64,000 bases of DNA from Gp6-AA40 sp035492455 (GCA_035492455.1 DATJJE010000007.1:1-64000); one strand, 5' to 3'. Counted from the stretch's first letter, positions 49,707-58,479 are shown. A program made the numbers and translations. Notes: a model not told the origin generated them from the sequence alone.

Positions 49707-51953
49707 TTGTCCTCTCACACGTCCACGGATCCACTGGTCGGCAAGACCGTCGCCCACTATGAGATCGCCGCGAAGCTCGGAGGCGGGGGCATGGGCGTTG
49801 TCTACAGGGCGCGCGACACAAAACTCGGCCGTCAGGTCGCGCTGAAGTTCCTGCCGCCCGAGTGGAGTCATGACGAACACGTAAAGCAACGGTTCCTCCG
49901 CGAAGCGCAGGCGGCGTCAGCCACCGACCATCCGAACATCTGTCCCGTTCACAGCATCGAATCGACCCCCGACGATCAGCTGTTCATCGTCATGGCGTAC
50001 TGCGATGGGCAGACGCTGAAGGAGCGGCTGGAGCAGGGGCCGGTCAGTATCGACGAGGCGCTCTGGATTGCGACGCAGGTTGCCGACGGTCTGGCAAAGG
50101 CGCACGCCCAGGGCGTCATCCACCGTGATATCAAGCCCGGCAACCTGATGCTGAGCGAGCATGGCGTGAGGATTCTCGACTTTGGTCTGGCCAAGTTCGC
50201 CGACTCACTGCAGTTGACGCTCACTGGATCGATGGTCGGCACCGTTGCCTACATGTCGCCCGAACAGACGCGCGGCGACGACGCTGACGCACGCAGCGAC
50301 GTCTGGTCGCTCGGAGTCGTGCTCTACCAGATGCTCACGGGCGAGCTGCCCTTCAAAGGCGGATATCCGGAGGCGATATCGCACGCGATTCGCACGGACG
50401 ACCTCGCACCGCCGCGAACGAAGAACGCCGACATTTCGATCGACGTGGATAGGTTCGTCGTACAGCTGCTGAGAAAGAATCCGCGGGAACGGCTTCAAAC
50501 CGCACGCGAGGTGGCGCGCGGTCTGCGGCAGCTGCAGGGGCTGACCGTGCCGCAGGAACTGCAGACCTCTGTCGTCCCTGTCTCGCGGCGATCGATCGTC
50601 GTCCTGCCGTTCGTGACCCTCACGGAAGGTGACGACTACTTTGCAGACGGCTTGACCGACGAGATCATCACGGATCTTTCGTCGGTCCGCGCGCTGCGCG
50701 TCATATCGCGAACGTCGAGCATGCGGTTGAAAGGAAGGTCGCAGCCGCTCGCTGACATCGCGGCGAGTCTCGGCGTTCAGTATCTGCTCGAGGGGTCAGT
50801 CCGGCGCAGCGGTTCCTCGCTGCGGGTCACCACGAAGCTGATCGACATCGCAACGGATTCGGCGCTCTGGGCGCACAAGTACTCCGGGACGACCGAGGAT
50901 GTCTTCACGATTCAGGAGTCGATCTCCCGCGGCATCGTCGACGCGTTGAACCTGGTGCTCACCCCGAAGGAAAGCCAGCGGCTGCTGGCGCGGCCGCTCG
51001 ACGACATTCGGGCGTACGAGTCCTACTTGAAGGCCAAGCAGGAGATGCTGACCTTCACCAGGGACGGTCTGGACCGTGCGCTGTCGTTCCTGCAAGGCAG
51101 CGAGCAACTGGTCGGTGAGAACATCCTGTTGCTGTCAGCCTCGGGTCACGTGCACTGGCAGTACGTCAATGCCGGCATCGACAACGACCCGGCGCACCTC
51201 GATCGAGCGCGAGCCGCAGCTCAGCGAATCCTGACGATTGCACCGGAATCGGAACACGGCCACCGGCTGCTCGGCCTCGTGTCGATCCACGAAGGGAAGA
51301 TTCAGGAAGGCATCAAAAGCCTTAAGCGGGCGCTCGACATAGACCCCAACGATCCGGACACGCTGGTGTGGCTCTGTGTGTTCTGTGGCATCACCGGTAA
51401 GGCAGCGGCCGCACGGCCTTGGGCGGAACGGCTGAAGGCGATCGATCCGCTCACGCCTCTCTTTCAGGTGCTGCCGGCGGTGCTGGCGACGATGGACGGA
51501 CGGTTCGACGATGCAATCGAGGTGTTTGCCCGCCATTACGCGGGCAACCTCGATAACCCCGGCGTTCGCCTCGCCTACGGGCAGGCGCTGGCCCTTGGCG
51601 GCCGCAAGCCAGAGGCGCTCGCCATCTTCGATTCGCTCGCGCGTGATTTTCCTGACAGTCCGTTCGCTCAGCTTGGCCAGTTCTATGCCGATTCGACTCA
51701 CCACCTGACGCCTGACGTTGAAGCAGTGCTCGGCGGCGACGCGCAGTACTGCTGGTTCGTTGCCGACGCCTATGCGGTGGCCGGCGAGCACGAATCGGCG
51801 ATCAATTGGCTCGGGCGCGCCGCCTCGCTCGGATTCATTAACTACCCGCTGCTTGCCGAACACGATCCGTTGCTGAAACCACTGCGCGGCGTACCAAGAT
51901 TCGAAGCGCTGCTCGGCGAGATCGGCGAGCGGTGGGAGCATTTCGCCGTATGA
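49707..51953 (+). CDS. Ser/Thr protein kinase with TolB-N-like and TPR domains
   Basis: 748 residues from a TTG at 49707; an in-frame stop 12 bases earlier leaves no better start and a TATAAC box lies just upstream, so it may be nearly leaderless. The kinase domain (about 15-275) has the loop LGGGGMGVVY, K47, H139-R-D141-I-K-P-G-N, D158-F-G and SPEQ as the activation-segment end. Residues about 292-410 resemble the TolB N-terminal/FlgO-like domain (VVLPFVTLTEGDDYFADGLT, then SSLRVTTKLIDIATDSALWA). TPR-like repeats fill the rest. No membrane helix is obvious. The stop overlaps the radical SAM ATG (ATGA at 51950), so the kinase is translationally coupled to it. Confidence 0.85.
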   Translation: MSSHTSTDPLVGKTVAHYEIAAKLGGGGMGVVYRARDTKLGRQVALKFLPPEWSHDEHVKQRFLREAQAASATDHPNICPVHSIESTPDDQLFIVMAYCDGQTLKERLEQGPVSIDEALWIATQVADGLAKAHAQGVIHRDIKPGNLMLSEHGVRILDFGLAKFADSLQLTLTGSMVGTVAYMSPEQTRGDDADARSDVWSLGVVLYQMLTGELPFKGGYPEAISHAIRTDDLAPPRTKNADISIDVDRFVVQLLRKNPRERLQTAREVARGLRQLQGLTVPQELQTSVVPVSRRSIVVLPFVTLTEGDDYFADGLTDEIITDLSSVRALRVISRTSSMRLKGRSQPLADIAASLGVQYLLEGSVRRSGSSLRVTTKLIDIATDSALWAHKYSGTTEDVFTIQESISRGIVDALNLVLTPKESQRLLARPLDDIRAYESYLKAKQEMLTFTRDGLDRALSFLQGSEQLVGENILLLSASGHVHWQYVNAGIDNDPAHLDRARAAAQRILTIAPESEHGHRLLGLVSIHEGKIQEGIKSLKRALDIDPNDPDTLVWLCVFCGITGKAAAARPWAERLKAIDPLTPLFQVLPAVLATMDGRFDDAIEVFARHYAGNLDNPGVRLAYGQALALGGRKPEALAIFDSLARDFPDSPFAQLGQFYADSTHHLTPDVEAVLGGDAQYCWFVADAYAVAGEHESAINWLGRAASLGFINYPLLAEHDPLLKPLRGVPRFEALLGEIGERWEHFAV

Positions 51954-53908
51954 GCAGGCCGTTGCCGAGGCAGGCAGATGTGGTCCTCATCAGCATGCCC
52001 TTCGGCGAGCTCTTTTCTCCCTCGATGGGCCTCAGTCTCTTAAAGGGTGCGCTCAATCGCGACGGCGTCAGCTCGGTCATCCGCTACTTCGGCCTGCCGT
52101 TCGCGAAGCGCATTGGCCGGCGTCTGTACTTCGAATTATCAACGGACGACCGGCTGTCGGCGCGGCAGCTTGCCGGGGAGTGGCTGTTCGCGCACGCGCT
52201 CTTCGATCGCACACAGGCGGACGACGAGCGGTACTTCGATGAGATTCTGCGATGCCGATCGGGGTGGGTCATCGATGACGTGGCACCGCTCCATCACTCG
52301 ACCGTCCGGCGGCTGAAGGACAACAGACGCCACGTGCAGCCGTTCCTCGATGAATGCGCGGAGCAGGTGCTCGCATTGCGTCCGCGGCTCGTCGGCTTCA
52401 CGACTGTCTTTCAGCAGCACGTCGCTTCGCTGGCGCTGGCGCGGCGGCTCAAGGAACGCGCGCCGCACATCACGATCGTGTTTGGCGGATCGAACTGCGA
52501 GGGGGTGATGGGAGCGGAAACGGTTCGCCAGTTTCCGTTCGTGGACGCGGCGGTTTCAGGCGAGGGCGACCTCATTTTTCCGGAGGTCGTCGCACGGGTC
52601 TTCAAAGGCACGCCGCTGGCGGGACTCGAAGGCGTGAAGACGCGCGCAACGGTCAAACGTGAGTTCCTCTTCGGCTCCTTCGACAACGCACCGCCGGTGC
52701 GCGACATGAACGCGCTTCCCTATCCGGACTTCGACGATTTCTTCGCCGAGTTCAATGCCACCGGCTACAAAAGCACGTGGCAGCCGCGGTTGTTCTTCGA
52801 GACGTCGCGCGGATGCTGGTGGGGCGAGAAGAAGCACTGCACGTTCTGCGGTCTCAACGGTCAGACGATGGCGTTTCGTAGTAAGACCGGAGCGCGCGCG
52901 CTGGCGGAGCTCACCGCGATTGTCGAGCAGCATCCGGGATGTGAGATTCAGGTCGTCGACAACATCCTCGACATGCGCTACTTCAACGACTTTCTGCCCG
53001 CCCTTGCGGCGAGCGATCTCGACGTGGAACTGTTCTACGAGACGAAGTCGAACCTCAAAAAGGAGCAGGTCCGCGCGCTGCGCGATGCGGGCGTGACGCA
53101 GATTCAGCCCGGCATCGAAAGCTTCAGCGACAGCGTGCTCACCCTGATGCAGAAGGGTGTGACGGCGCTGCAGAACATTCAACTGCTCAAGTGGTGCACG
53201 GAGCTGGGCGTGCGGCCGTACTGGAACGTACTGTGGGGATTTCCAGGTGAGCCGCCGGACGACTATCGGCGAATGGCGGAGATCGTGCCGCTGCTCACCC
53301 ATCTGGTGCCGCCGATCGGATTCGGCGGCCTGCGTCTCGATCGCTTCAGTCCGAATTTCTTCGGCGCGGAGCGCCTCGGGTTCAGCAACGTTCGTCCGCT
53401 GCCCGCGTACCAGCTCGTCTACCCGCTGCCGGCTGCGGCGGTCGCAAACCTGGCCTATCACTTCGCGTTCGATTACCAGCGCGAGCAGAGGGTGCATGAG
53501 TACATCGGACCACTGCTGAGAGAGCTGCGGGCGTGGAAGTCGATGAGCGGCGAAAGCACACTGTTCCATGCGGACGTCGACGGCAAGCTCGCCATCTGCG
53601 ACACGCGCCCGGCCGCACGGGCCGCTGTCACGGTGCTCGAACACTTAGACCGCGAGCTCTATCTACAGTGCGACGCCATTGCCGACATCCGCAGGCTTGT
53701 TGACGTCGCGCGCGCGGAAGGCGCGCCGGCAGGCGAGGAGGCAATTGCCGAACGGCTCGAGCCGCTGTGCGCGAAAGGTCTGCTGCTGCGCGACGGCCGA
53801 CGCTATCTCGCGCTGTCGGTCAGGCTGGGAACCTATAAGCCTTCGCGTGCGGCCAGACGTGCGCTCAGAGACACTGCCGGTTACTCGTTCATACAGAGGA
53901 GGGTGTGA
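51950..53908 (+). CDS. RiPP-maturation radical SAM protein (TIGR03975/rSAM_ocin_1-like)
   Basis: 652 residues. An N-terminal cobalamin-binding-like Rossmann region (about 10-230; VVLISMPFGELFSPSMGLSL, then GFTTVFQQHVASLALARRL) lacks the D-x-H-x-x-G motif, so cobalamin may bind base-off without His or not at all. The radical SAM core has C289, C297 and C300 in SRGCWWGEKKHCTFCGLNG, a C-x7-C-x2-C cluster whose wording is the hallmark of the bacteriocin/RiPP maturation family. It should form the 5'-deoxyadenosyl radical and modify a peptide, probably by C-methylation. It is coupled on both sides: ATGA with the kinase and a one-base overlap with the Lys/Gly peptide gene. Confidence 0.85.
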   Translation: MSRPLPRQADVVLISMPFGELFSPSMGLSLLKGALNRDGVSSVIRYFGLPFAKRIGRRLYFELSTDDRLSARQLAGEWLFAHALFDRTQADDERYFDEILRCRSGWVIDDVAPLHHSTVRRLKDNRRHVQPFLDECAEQVLALRPRLVGFTTVFQQHVASLALARRLKERAPHITIVFGGSNCEGVMGAETVRQFPFVDAAVSGEGDLIFPEVVARVFKGTPLAGLEGVKTRATVKREFLFGSFDNAPPVRDMNALPYPDFDDFFAEFNATGYKSTWQPRLFFETSRGCWWGEKKHCTFCGLNGQTMAFRSKTGARALAELTAIVEQHPGCEIQVVDNILDMRYFNDFLPALAASDLDVELFYETKSNLKKEQVRALRDAGVTQIQPGIESFSDSVLTLMQKGVTALQNIQLLKWCTELGVRPYWNVLWGFPGEPPDDYRRMAEIVPLLTHLVPPIGFGGLRLDRFSPNFFGAERLGFSNVRPLPAYQLVYPLPAAAVANLAYHFAFDYQREQRVHEYIGPLLRELRAWKSMSGESTLFHADVDGKLAICDTRPAARAAVTVLEHLDRELYLQCDAIADIRRLVDVARAEGAPAGEEAIAERLEPLCAKGLLLRDGRRYLALSVRLGTYKPSRAARRALRDTAGYSFIQRRV

Positions 53909-54003
53909 TGGCCAAAAAGGGTGGGGCAAAGAAGGGCGGAACGAAGAAAAAGGGATCGAAGAAGAAGGGCTCGAAGAAAAGAGGCCCGGTCAAGGCATTT
54001 TGA
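53908..54003 (+). CDS. 31-residue Lys/Gly-rich repeat peptide, candidate RiPP precursor
   Basis: The ATG shares one base with the radical SAM stop (TGATG), and a strong GGAGGG site lies four bases before it. The product has 13 Lys and 1 Arg in 31 residues, 7 Gly, no Cys, no acidic residue and one aromatic (C-terminal Phe). It is built from short units: KKGGA, KKGGT, KKKGS, KKKGS, KKRG, then PVKAF. The uncoupled third-position use (both AAA and AAG for Lys) argues for selection on the peptide, not on simple repeat slippage. A hairpin follows. A precursor role for the upstream enzyme is inference; a small nucleic-acid-binding peptide is an alternative. Confidence 0.65.
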   Translation: MAKKGGAKKGGTKKKGSKKKGSKKRGPVKAF

Positions 54004-54010
54004 TAATTAC

Positions 54011-54034
54011 GAGGCGGGTTGACACACCCGCCTC
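54011..54034 (+). terminator. Hairpin after the Lys/Gly peptide gene
   Basis: Nine-bp stem GAGGCGGGT with its complement and a six-base loop, seven bases after the peptide stop. A TTTT run comes about a dozen bases later rather than directly. It probably ends or trims the kinase/radical SAM/peptide transcript before the DoxX gene. Confidence 0.45.
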
Positions 54035-54068
54035 GACACGTCACATTTTGCCGCTACAAGGAGCGACA

Positions 54069-54530
54069 ATGGCCAACCCCGTTACCGACTCGCGCTCGAA
54101 CGAAGCGCTCGCCTACGGCATCTTCCGCTTCACGTTCGGCGTGAACATCATGATGCGCGGCATCGTCCGCATCGCGCTCGGACTGCCGGCATTTCAAAAC
54201 TACATGCTGACGCAGTTCAAGGACGTGCCGGTGATGCCCACGGCGTTTCTCATCCCCTTTGCGACGGTGCTGCCATTCATCGAGACGCTGATCGGCTTCT
54301 GCATCATGGTGGGGCTGGCGACGCGCACGGCGCTCATCGCCGGCGCCCTGATGATTGCGGCGCTGACGTTTGGAACGATGATGCGGCAGGACTTCACCAT
54401 CGCCTGGCTGCAGCTCGATTACGCCATCGCGTTTTTCATCCTGCTCGCGCTGCGGTCATGGAACCTGATTTCCGTCGACGCGAAGATGGGCCGCCACACC
54501 GTGGCGCCGACCGCGACCGCGCGCGTTTAA
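54069..54530 (+). CDS. DoxX-like membrane protein
   Basis: 153 residues from the ATG at 54069, with AAGGAG six bases upstream. About four membrane helices: FRFTFGVNIMMRGIVRIALG (about 19-38), a segment around LIPFATVLPFIETLIGFCIM, TALIAGALMIAALTFGTMM and LDYAIAFFILLALRSW. The order and the G-x-x-x-M-x-R-G start fit the DoxX family, which has been linked to thiosulfate:quinone oxidation, redox stress or simply unknown roles. No other Dox subunit is near. It ends two bases before the next ATG. Confidence 0.75.
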   Translation: MANPVTDSRSNEALAYGIFRFTFGVNIMMRGIVRIALGLPAFQNYMLTQFKDVPVMPTAFLIPFATVLPFIETLIGFCIMVGLATRTALIAGALMIAALTFGTMMRQDFTIAWLQLDYAIAFFILLALRSWNLISVDAKMGRHTVAPTATARV

Positions 54531-54532
54531 CC

Positions 54533-56113
54533 ATGAAGCGATTCGTTTGTGTTCTGATCCCGGTGCTATTCGTCGCGGCGGGCGCGATTGTTGTCGCGCA
54601 GACGGCGACGGGAGGCGACCCCGGTTTCCTGAAACGCAATTTCACTCCGATCGCTTACCTGAAGGCGTCGGACCCGAGCCCCGACGCAAAGCTCGGCTTC
54701 GGCAGCGCCTTGACGGGCCGGACGCTGGTCATGAGCCGCGACGGCAACACGATCGCAGTCGCAGCACCGGACGAAAGCAGCGGTGCAAAGGGTGTCAACG
54801 GAAACCAGAAGGACGACGCGGCGGGCGGATCCGGGGCCGTTTACATCTTTACCCGGTCAGGCGCCGGTAAACCGTGGGCCCAGGAGGCGTATCTGAAGGC
54901 ATCGAACACCGATGCCTACGACAGCTTCGGGTTCTCGCTCGCCATCAGCGCGAACGGGAGCACGCTGGCGGTAACCGCCACGCGCGAGGACAGCAACGCG
55001 CGCGGCATCAACGGCGATCAGTCCAACAACGATGCGGAAGACTCGGGCGCGGCATATGTCTTCACACGTAGCGGCGGCAAGTGGGCGCAACAGGCTTACG
55101 TCAAGGCGTCGAACTCCGACGCCGGCGATCAGTTCGGCTGGTCGGTCGCGCTAAGTGACGACGGAAACATGATGGCTGTAGGAGCGCCGACGGAGGCCAG
55201 CAACGCGCGCGGTGTGAATGGCAACCAGGCCGACAACTCGGCGGCGAATGCAGGGGCGGTCTACACCTTCACGCGCTCCGGCTCGACATGGTCACAGACG
55301 TCGTACCTGAAGGGCGAACAGACGGATCCGGGTGATCTCTTCGGCTTCGCGGTCGATTTGTCGAGCGACGGCAGCGTGCTCGCCATTTCCGGGTTCGACG
55401 AGGACGGTGGCGTGGCGGGCGTGAACGGCAACCAGGCTGACAACTCGAAGAATGGATCGGGATGCGCCTATATCTTCGTCCGCGACGGTAGCTCCTGGAA
55501 GCAGACGACGTATCTGAAGCAGTCGAACCTCAATCATCCGCAGGATGCGTTCGGATCGGCTCTGGCAATCAGCGGCGACGGCAAAACGCTCGTCGTCGAC
55601 GCCGCTGACGAAGACGGCACAGTCGGCGGCATCAACGGCAAGGAGTACGACGGGCAACAGATCGGCGATAACTCGAACGGCGCGATGTACGTGTTCGTGA
55701 ACACCAACGGCACGTGGTCGCAGCAGGCGTACATCAAGTCGTCGAATGTCCGCGTCAACGACCTGTTCGGGATCCGGCTCGCGATCAGCACCAACGGCAA
55801 CGTGTTCGTCGCTTCGTCGATGCTGCAGGGGGGCGGCGGCCGCGGACCAGGCGCCAATCCGCAGGACTTCTCCGCCGAAGAATCCGGCGCGGTCTATGTG
55901 TTCACACGCAACGGCACCACGTGGACGCAGCGTACGTATCTGAAGTCGCCGAACTCCGACGCGTATGACGAATTCGGCTCAGGGGTGGCAATGAGCGGCG
56001 ATGCCAACACGCTGGCGATCGCTGCATTCGGCGAGGATGGCGGATCGAGCGGCGTCGGAGGCAACATGGCCGATAACTCGGTCCGTGGCTCCGGCGCCGT
56101 CTACGTCTACTAG
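54533..56113 (+). CDS. Secreted FG-GAP/integrin-like beta-propeller
   Basis: 526 residues with a signal peptide to about 22. Seven similar blades of about 65-70 residues follow. Each starts with a Y-[LIV]-K-[AS]-[SN] strand, then D-x-F-G-x-[SA]-[LV]-[AD]-[IL]-S-x-[DN]-G, then a stretch with G-[IV]-N-G-[ND]-Q, and closes with SGA[VA]YVF. The final blade ends GSGAVYVY. This is the integrin-alpha-like repeat family of bacterial exported proteins, probably binding or surface structural. Repeats with calcium-type D-x-D-G loops are few, so metal binding is uncertain. It is convergent with the NHL gene at 56186. Confidence 0.8.
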   Translation: MKRFVCVLIPVLFVAAGAIVVAQTATGGDPGFLKRNFTPIAYLKASDPSPDAKLGFGSALTGRTLVMSRDGNTIAVAAPDESSGAKGVNGNQKDDAAGGSGAVYIFTRSGAGKPWAQEAYLKASNTDAYDSFGFSLAISANGSTLAVTATREDSNARGINGDQSNNDAEDSGAAYVFTRSGGKWAQQAYVKASNSDAGDQFGWSVALSDDGNMMAVGAPTEASNARGVNGNQADNSAANAGAVYTFTRSGSTWSQTSYLKGEQTDPGDLFGFAVDLSSDGSVLAISGFDEDGGVAGVNGNQADNSKNGSGCAYIFVRDGSSWKQTTYLKQSNLNHPQDAFGSALAISGDGKTLVVDAADEDGTVGGINGKEYDGQQIGDNSNGAMYVFVNTNGTWSQQAYIKSSNVRVNDLFGIRLAISTNGNVFVASSMLQGGGGRGPGANPQDFSAEESGAVYVFTRNGTTWTQRTYLKSPNSDAYDEFGSGVAMSGDANTLAIAAFGEDGGSSGVGGNMADNSVRGSGAVYVY

Positions 56114-56122
56114 GTTCGCCTG

Positions 56123-56140
56123 GTCCGCCTAAAGGCGGAC
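56123..56140. terminator. Hairpin between convergent genes
   Basis: Stem GTCCGCC, loop TAAA, complement, in the 72-bp gap between the FG-GAP-like gene and the NHL gene. More GC-rich palindromes (around 56140-56183) follow. It may serve both strands as a terminator though a T-tract is lacking. Confidence 0.4.
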
Positions 56141-56185
56141 TCCACCGGCATCGGTGGGGCGGGGGCCGCCTTAGCCGGCCCACCC

Positions 56186-57325
56186 TCAATTAGTGCTCGC
56201 CGCTCCGCGCAGCGTGATCTTCGACACGCGCCAGTTGCCCAGCTCGGCTGCCCAGACTTCGTTCTCCGTCCTGCATTCGAGCTGGTTCACCGCGTTGAAC
56301 TCCTTCGCCAGCCGTCCCGCGCGGCCGAACGTTCCCAGGAGCTTGCCGGTGAGATCGACCTTGAAGATGTTGCCGTCGTAATCGATATCCTCCGGCGGAT
56401 TCGAGTTCGACACGTACATCACCTGCCGCGGCCCCTGGGTGATGCAAATCGCGCGTGGGGTCCCGACGTTCACAAACTTCGTCTTGAAATTGCCGTCGCC
56501 GTCGAATACCTGGATGCGGCGGTTGCCCGCATCGGCGACATAGACGAGACCCTGACTGTCGACGGCGATCGCGCGCGGCTGGCGGAATTGCCCGTTGGCC
56601 GTTCCGGTCTGTCCCCACGAACGCACGAACTTGCCGTTCTTGTCGAACTTCGCGATGCGGCTGTTCGTGCCGAGACCGTCCGCAACATAGATGTTGCCCG
56701 CGGCGTCCCAGGCGACGTCGGTCGGCCGGTTGAACACGTCCTGCTGGCCGCCCACTCCGGGAGGACCTCCGCGTCCGCGGCCGCCGCCACCTTCAGCATC
56801 GGGTGGAGGAGCGCCACCGGCACCGCGACCCGCGCCTGCGGCTGCCGGAGGAGGAGGAGGAAGGTTCACCGGCACGCGCTCGGATTCGGCCTTGCGTCCG
56901 AGGAGCATCACGACGCGGCCCTCGGAGTCGAACTCGAGGACCGTATTCGCCATCTGATCGACCATCCAGATGTTGTCCTGCGGATCGACCTTCACCTTTT
57001 CCGCAAACAACATCGCGTACGATCCCTGGCCGATCTCGCCGACGTACTTCCCGGTCTTGTCGAACCGGAACATGCGCGAGCCGCCGTGCGCGAACGGACG
57101 CGCGCTGCCGAGGGAGATCGTCGGATGGCCGGTGCGCGTGTAGACAAACACGTCGCCCTTTGAATTGGTTGCAACGCCCGCAACCTCACCGAAGTTCAGG
57201 TTGCCCGGGAGCTTGAGCGGCTCGATCTGCACGTCATATGTCAGCTCCGGCACGACGAGCTGAGCGCCGAGCGAGGTGACACCGAGAGTGAGAAGGCCGA
57301 GAGCGATCTGAAGTGTGCGTTTCAT
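56186..57325 (-). CDS. Secreted NHL-repeat beta-propeller with Pro/Gly-rich insert
   Basis: 379 residues with a signal peptide to about 20. The NHL blades include FGEVAGVATNSKGDVFVYTR (about 45-64), VKVDPQDNIWMVDQMANTVL near 110, RPTDVAWDAAGNIYVADGLG near 200 and QPRAIAVDSQGLVYVADAGN near 248. This order is that of peptidyl-alpha-hydroxyglycine amidating lyase-like and related secreted propellers. Between blades 2 and 3 lies a Pro/Ala/Gly/Arg-rich insert (about 154-195) of low complexity. Substrate unknown. A homologue lies 10 bases upstream on the same strand (57336-58400), so the two are cotranscribed. Confidence 0.8.
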   Translation of the reverse strand: MKRTLQIALGLLTLGVTSLGAQLVVPELTYDVQIEPLKLPGNLNFGEVAGVATNSKGDVFVYTRTGHPTISLGSARPFAHGGSRMFRFDKTGKYVGEIGQGSYAMLFAEKVKVDPQDNIWMVDQMANTVLEFDSEGRVVMLLGRKAESERVPVNLPPPPPAAAGAGRGAGGAPPPDAEGGGGRGRGGPPGVGGQQDVFNRPTDVAWDAAGNIYVADGLGTNSRIAKFDKNGKFVRSWGQTGTANGQFRQPRAIAVDSQGLVYVADAGNRRIQVFDGDGNFKTKFVNVGTPRAICITQGPRQVMYVSNSNPPEDIDYDGNIFKVDLTGKLLGTFGRAGRLAKEFNAVNQLECRTENEVWAAELGNWRVSKITLRGAASTN

Positions 57326-57335
57326 GATCGTCCTC

Positions 57336-58400
57336 CTATCTCGCTGCCGTTGTCGTCGGCTTGACCGGCGTGCCGGTCGATGGCTTCAGCATCAGCTTCT
57401 GCACGCGCCACGATTCGATCTCGGCGACGATGATCTGGTCCGGGTTGCGGCAGTCCATCATGTGCACCACCTGGAAGCCGCCAAGCTGTTTGCTGGCATG
57501 GCCGAACTTCCCGAGGATCGTTCCGTCGAGCTCCATCTTGTAGATCTCGCCCGTGATGTCCCACGAGCCAGGTGTATTGCCGTTCGGGTTCGAGTTGGAG
57601 CTGAAGACGTACTGGTGCGGACCGGGCGAAATGCAGACCGTCCAGGACACACCGATGTTGTCCTGAATGCGGCGCAGCACCAGGTTGTTGTCGAACACCT
57701 GCATGCGATTGTTGCCGCGATCGGCCACGTAGACGTTGCCGTTGTTGTCCACGGCGATACCGTGCGGCGTACTGAACTGGCTTGGCTCCGCGCCGGGGCG
57801 CTCGCTGCCCACCTGCTTCACGAAGCGGCCGTTCTTGTCGAACTTCACGACGCGGTGATTCACGTAGCCGTCGGAGATGAAGATGTTCCCCTGCGGATCC
57901 CACGCGACGTCCGTTGGACGGCCGAACGTGTACTTCGCTGCCGGCGGCGTCGGTCCCTGCGGCGGAGCGATGAGCTGGCCGAGCACTGCTGGAGGACGGC
58001 GACCCAGCACCATCGTGATGTGCCCTTCGGGATTGAAGCGAACGATCGTGTTCGTCCCTTCGTCGACGACCCAGATGTTGTCGTCCTTGTCCACGCGCAC
58101 ACTGTGCGCGAACTCGAAGTTGTAGGCGCCTTCGCCAATCTCGCGGACGAACGTGCCGTTCTGGTCGAATTCGAACAGCCGCGTGTTTGCGCTGCGCGTG
58201 TAGACGAAGACATGACCCTTGGAATTCGTGGCCACGCCAATCGCCTCGCCGAGATACAGACCCGCCGGCAGCTTGATGAAGTTCGGTACCGAGTCGTAAG
58301 GAATCTCGGGCACGTTCTGCGCGGTGGCTTTGGCCTGCGCGAACGCGGGCGACGCACACAGAGCGAACGCCGCAAGTTGCAAGAAGAAAGAGCGCCTCAT
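57336..58400 (-). CDS. Secreted NHL-repeat beta-propeller
   Basis: 354 residues from the ATG at 58400 (GGAGG six bases upstream), with a signal peptide to about 22. Blades: GEAIGVATNSKGHVFVYTRS near 50, VRVDKDDNIWVVDEGTNTIV near 101, RPTDVAWDPQGNIFISDGYV near 160 and STPHGIAVDNNGNVYVADRG near 208. It is a paralogue of the downstream gene but lacks the long Pro/Gly insert. A similar propeller function is likely. No catalytic residues can be pointed to with certainty. Confidence 0.8.
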   Translation of the reverse strand: MRRSFFLQLAAFALCASPAFAQAKATAQNVPEIPYDSVPNFIKLPAGLYLGEAIGVATNSKGHVFVYTRSANTRLFEFDQNGTFVREIGEGAYNFEFAHSVRVDKDDNIWVVDEGTNTIVRFNPEGHITMVLGRRPPAVLGQLIAPPQGPTPPAAKYTFGRPTDVAWDPQGNIFISDGYVNHRVVKFDKNGRFVKQVGSERPGAEPSQFSTPHGIAVDNNGNVYVADRGNNRMQVFDNNLVLRRIQDNIGVSWTVCISPGPHQYVFSSNSNPNGNTPGSWDITGEIYKMELDGTILGKFGHASKQLGGFQVVHMMDCRNPDQIIVAEIESWRVQKLMLKPSTGTPVKPTTTAAR

Positions 58401-58479
58401 GTAAGCCTCCGCGGCGACTCTATACCTAAGCGGAGGCGGGTTCAATCGGAGAGACGGCCCCGGGGGTGGGCCGTCGCCT

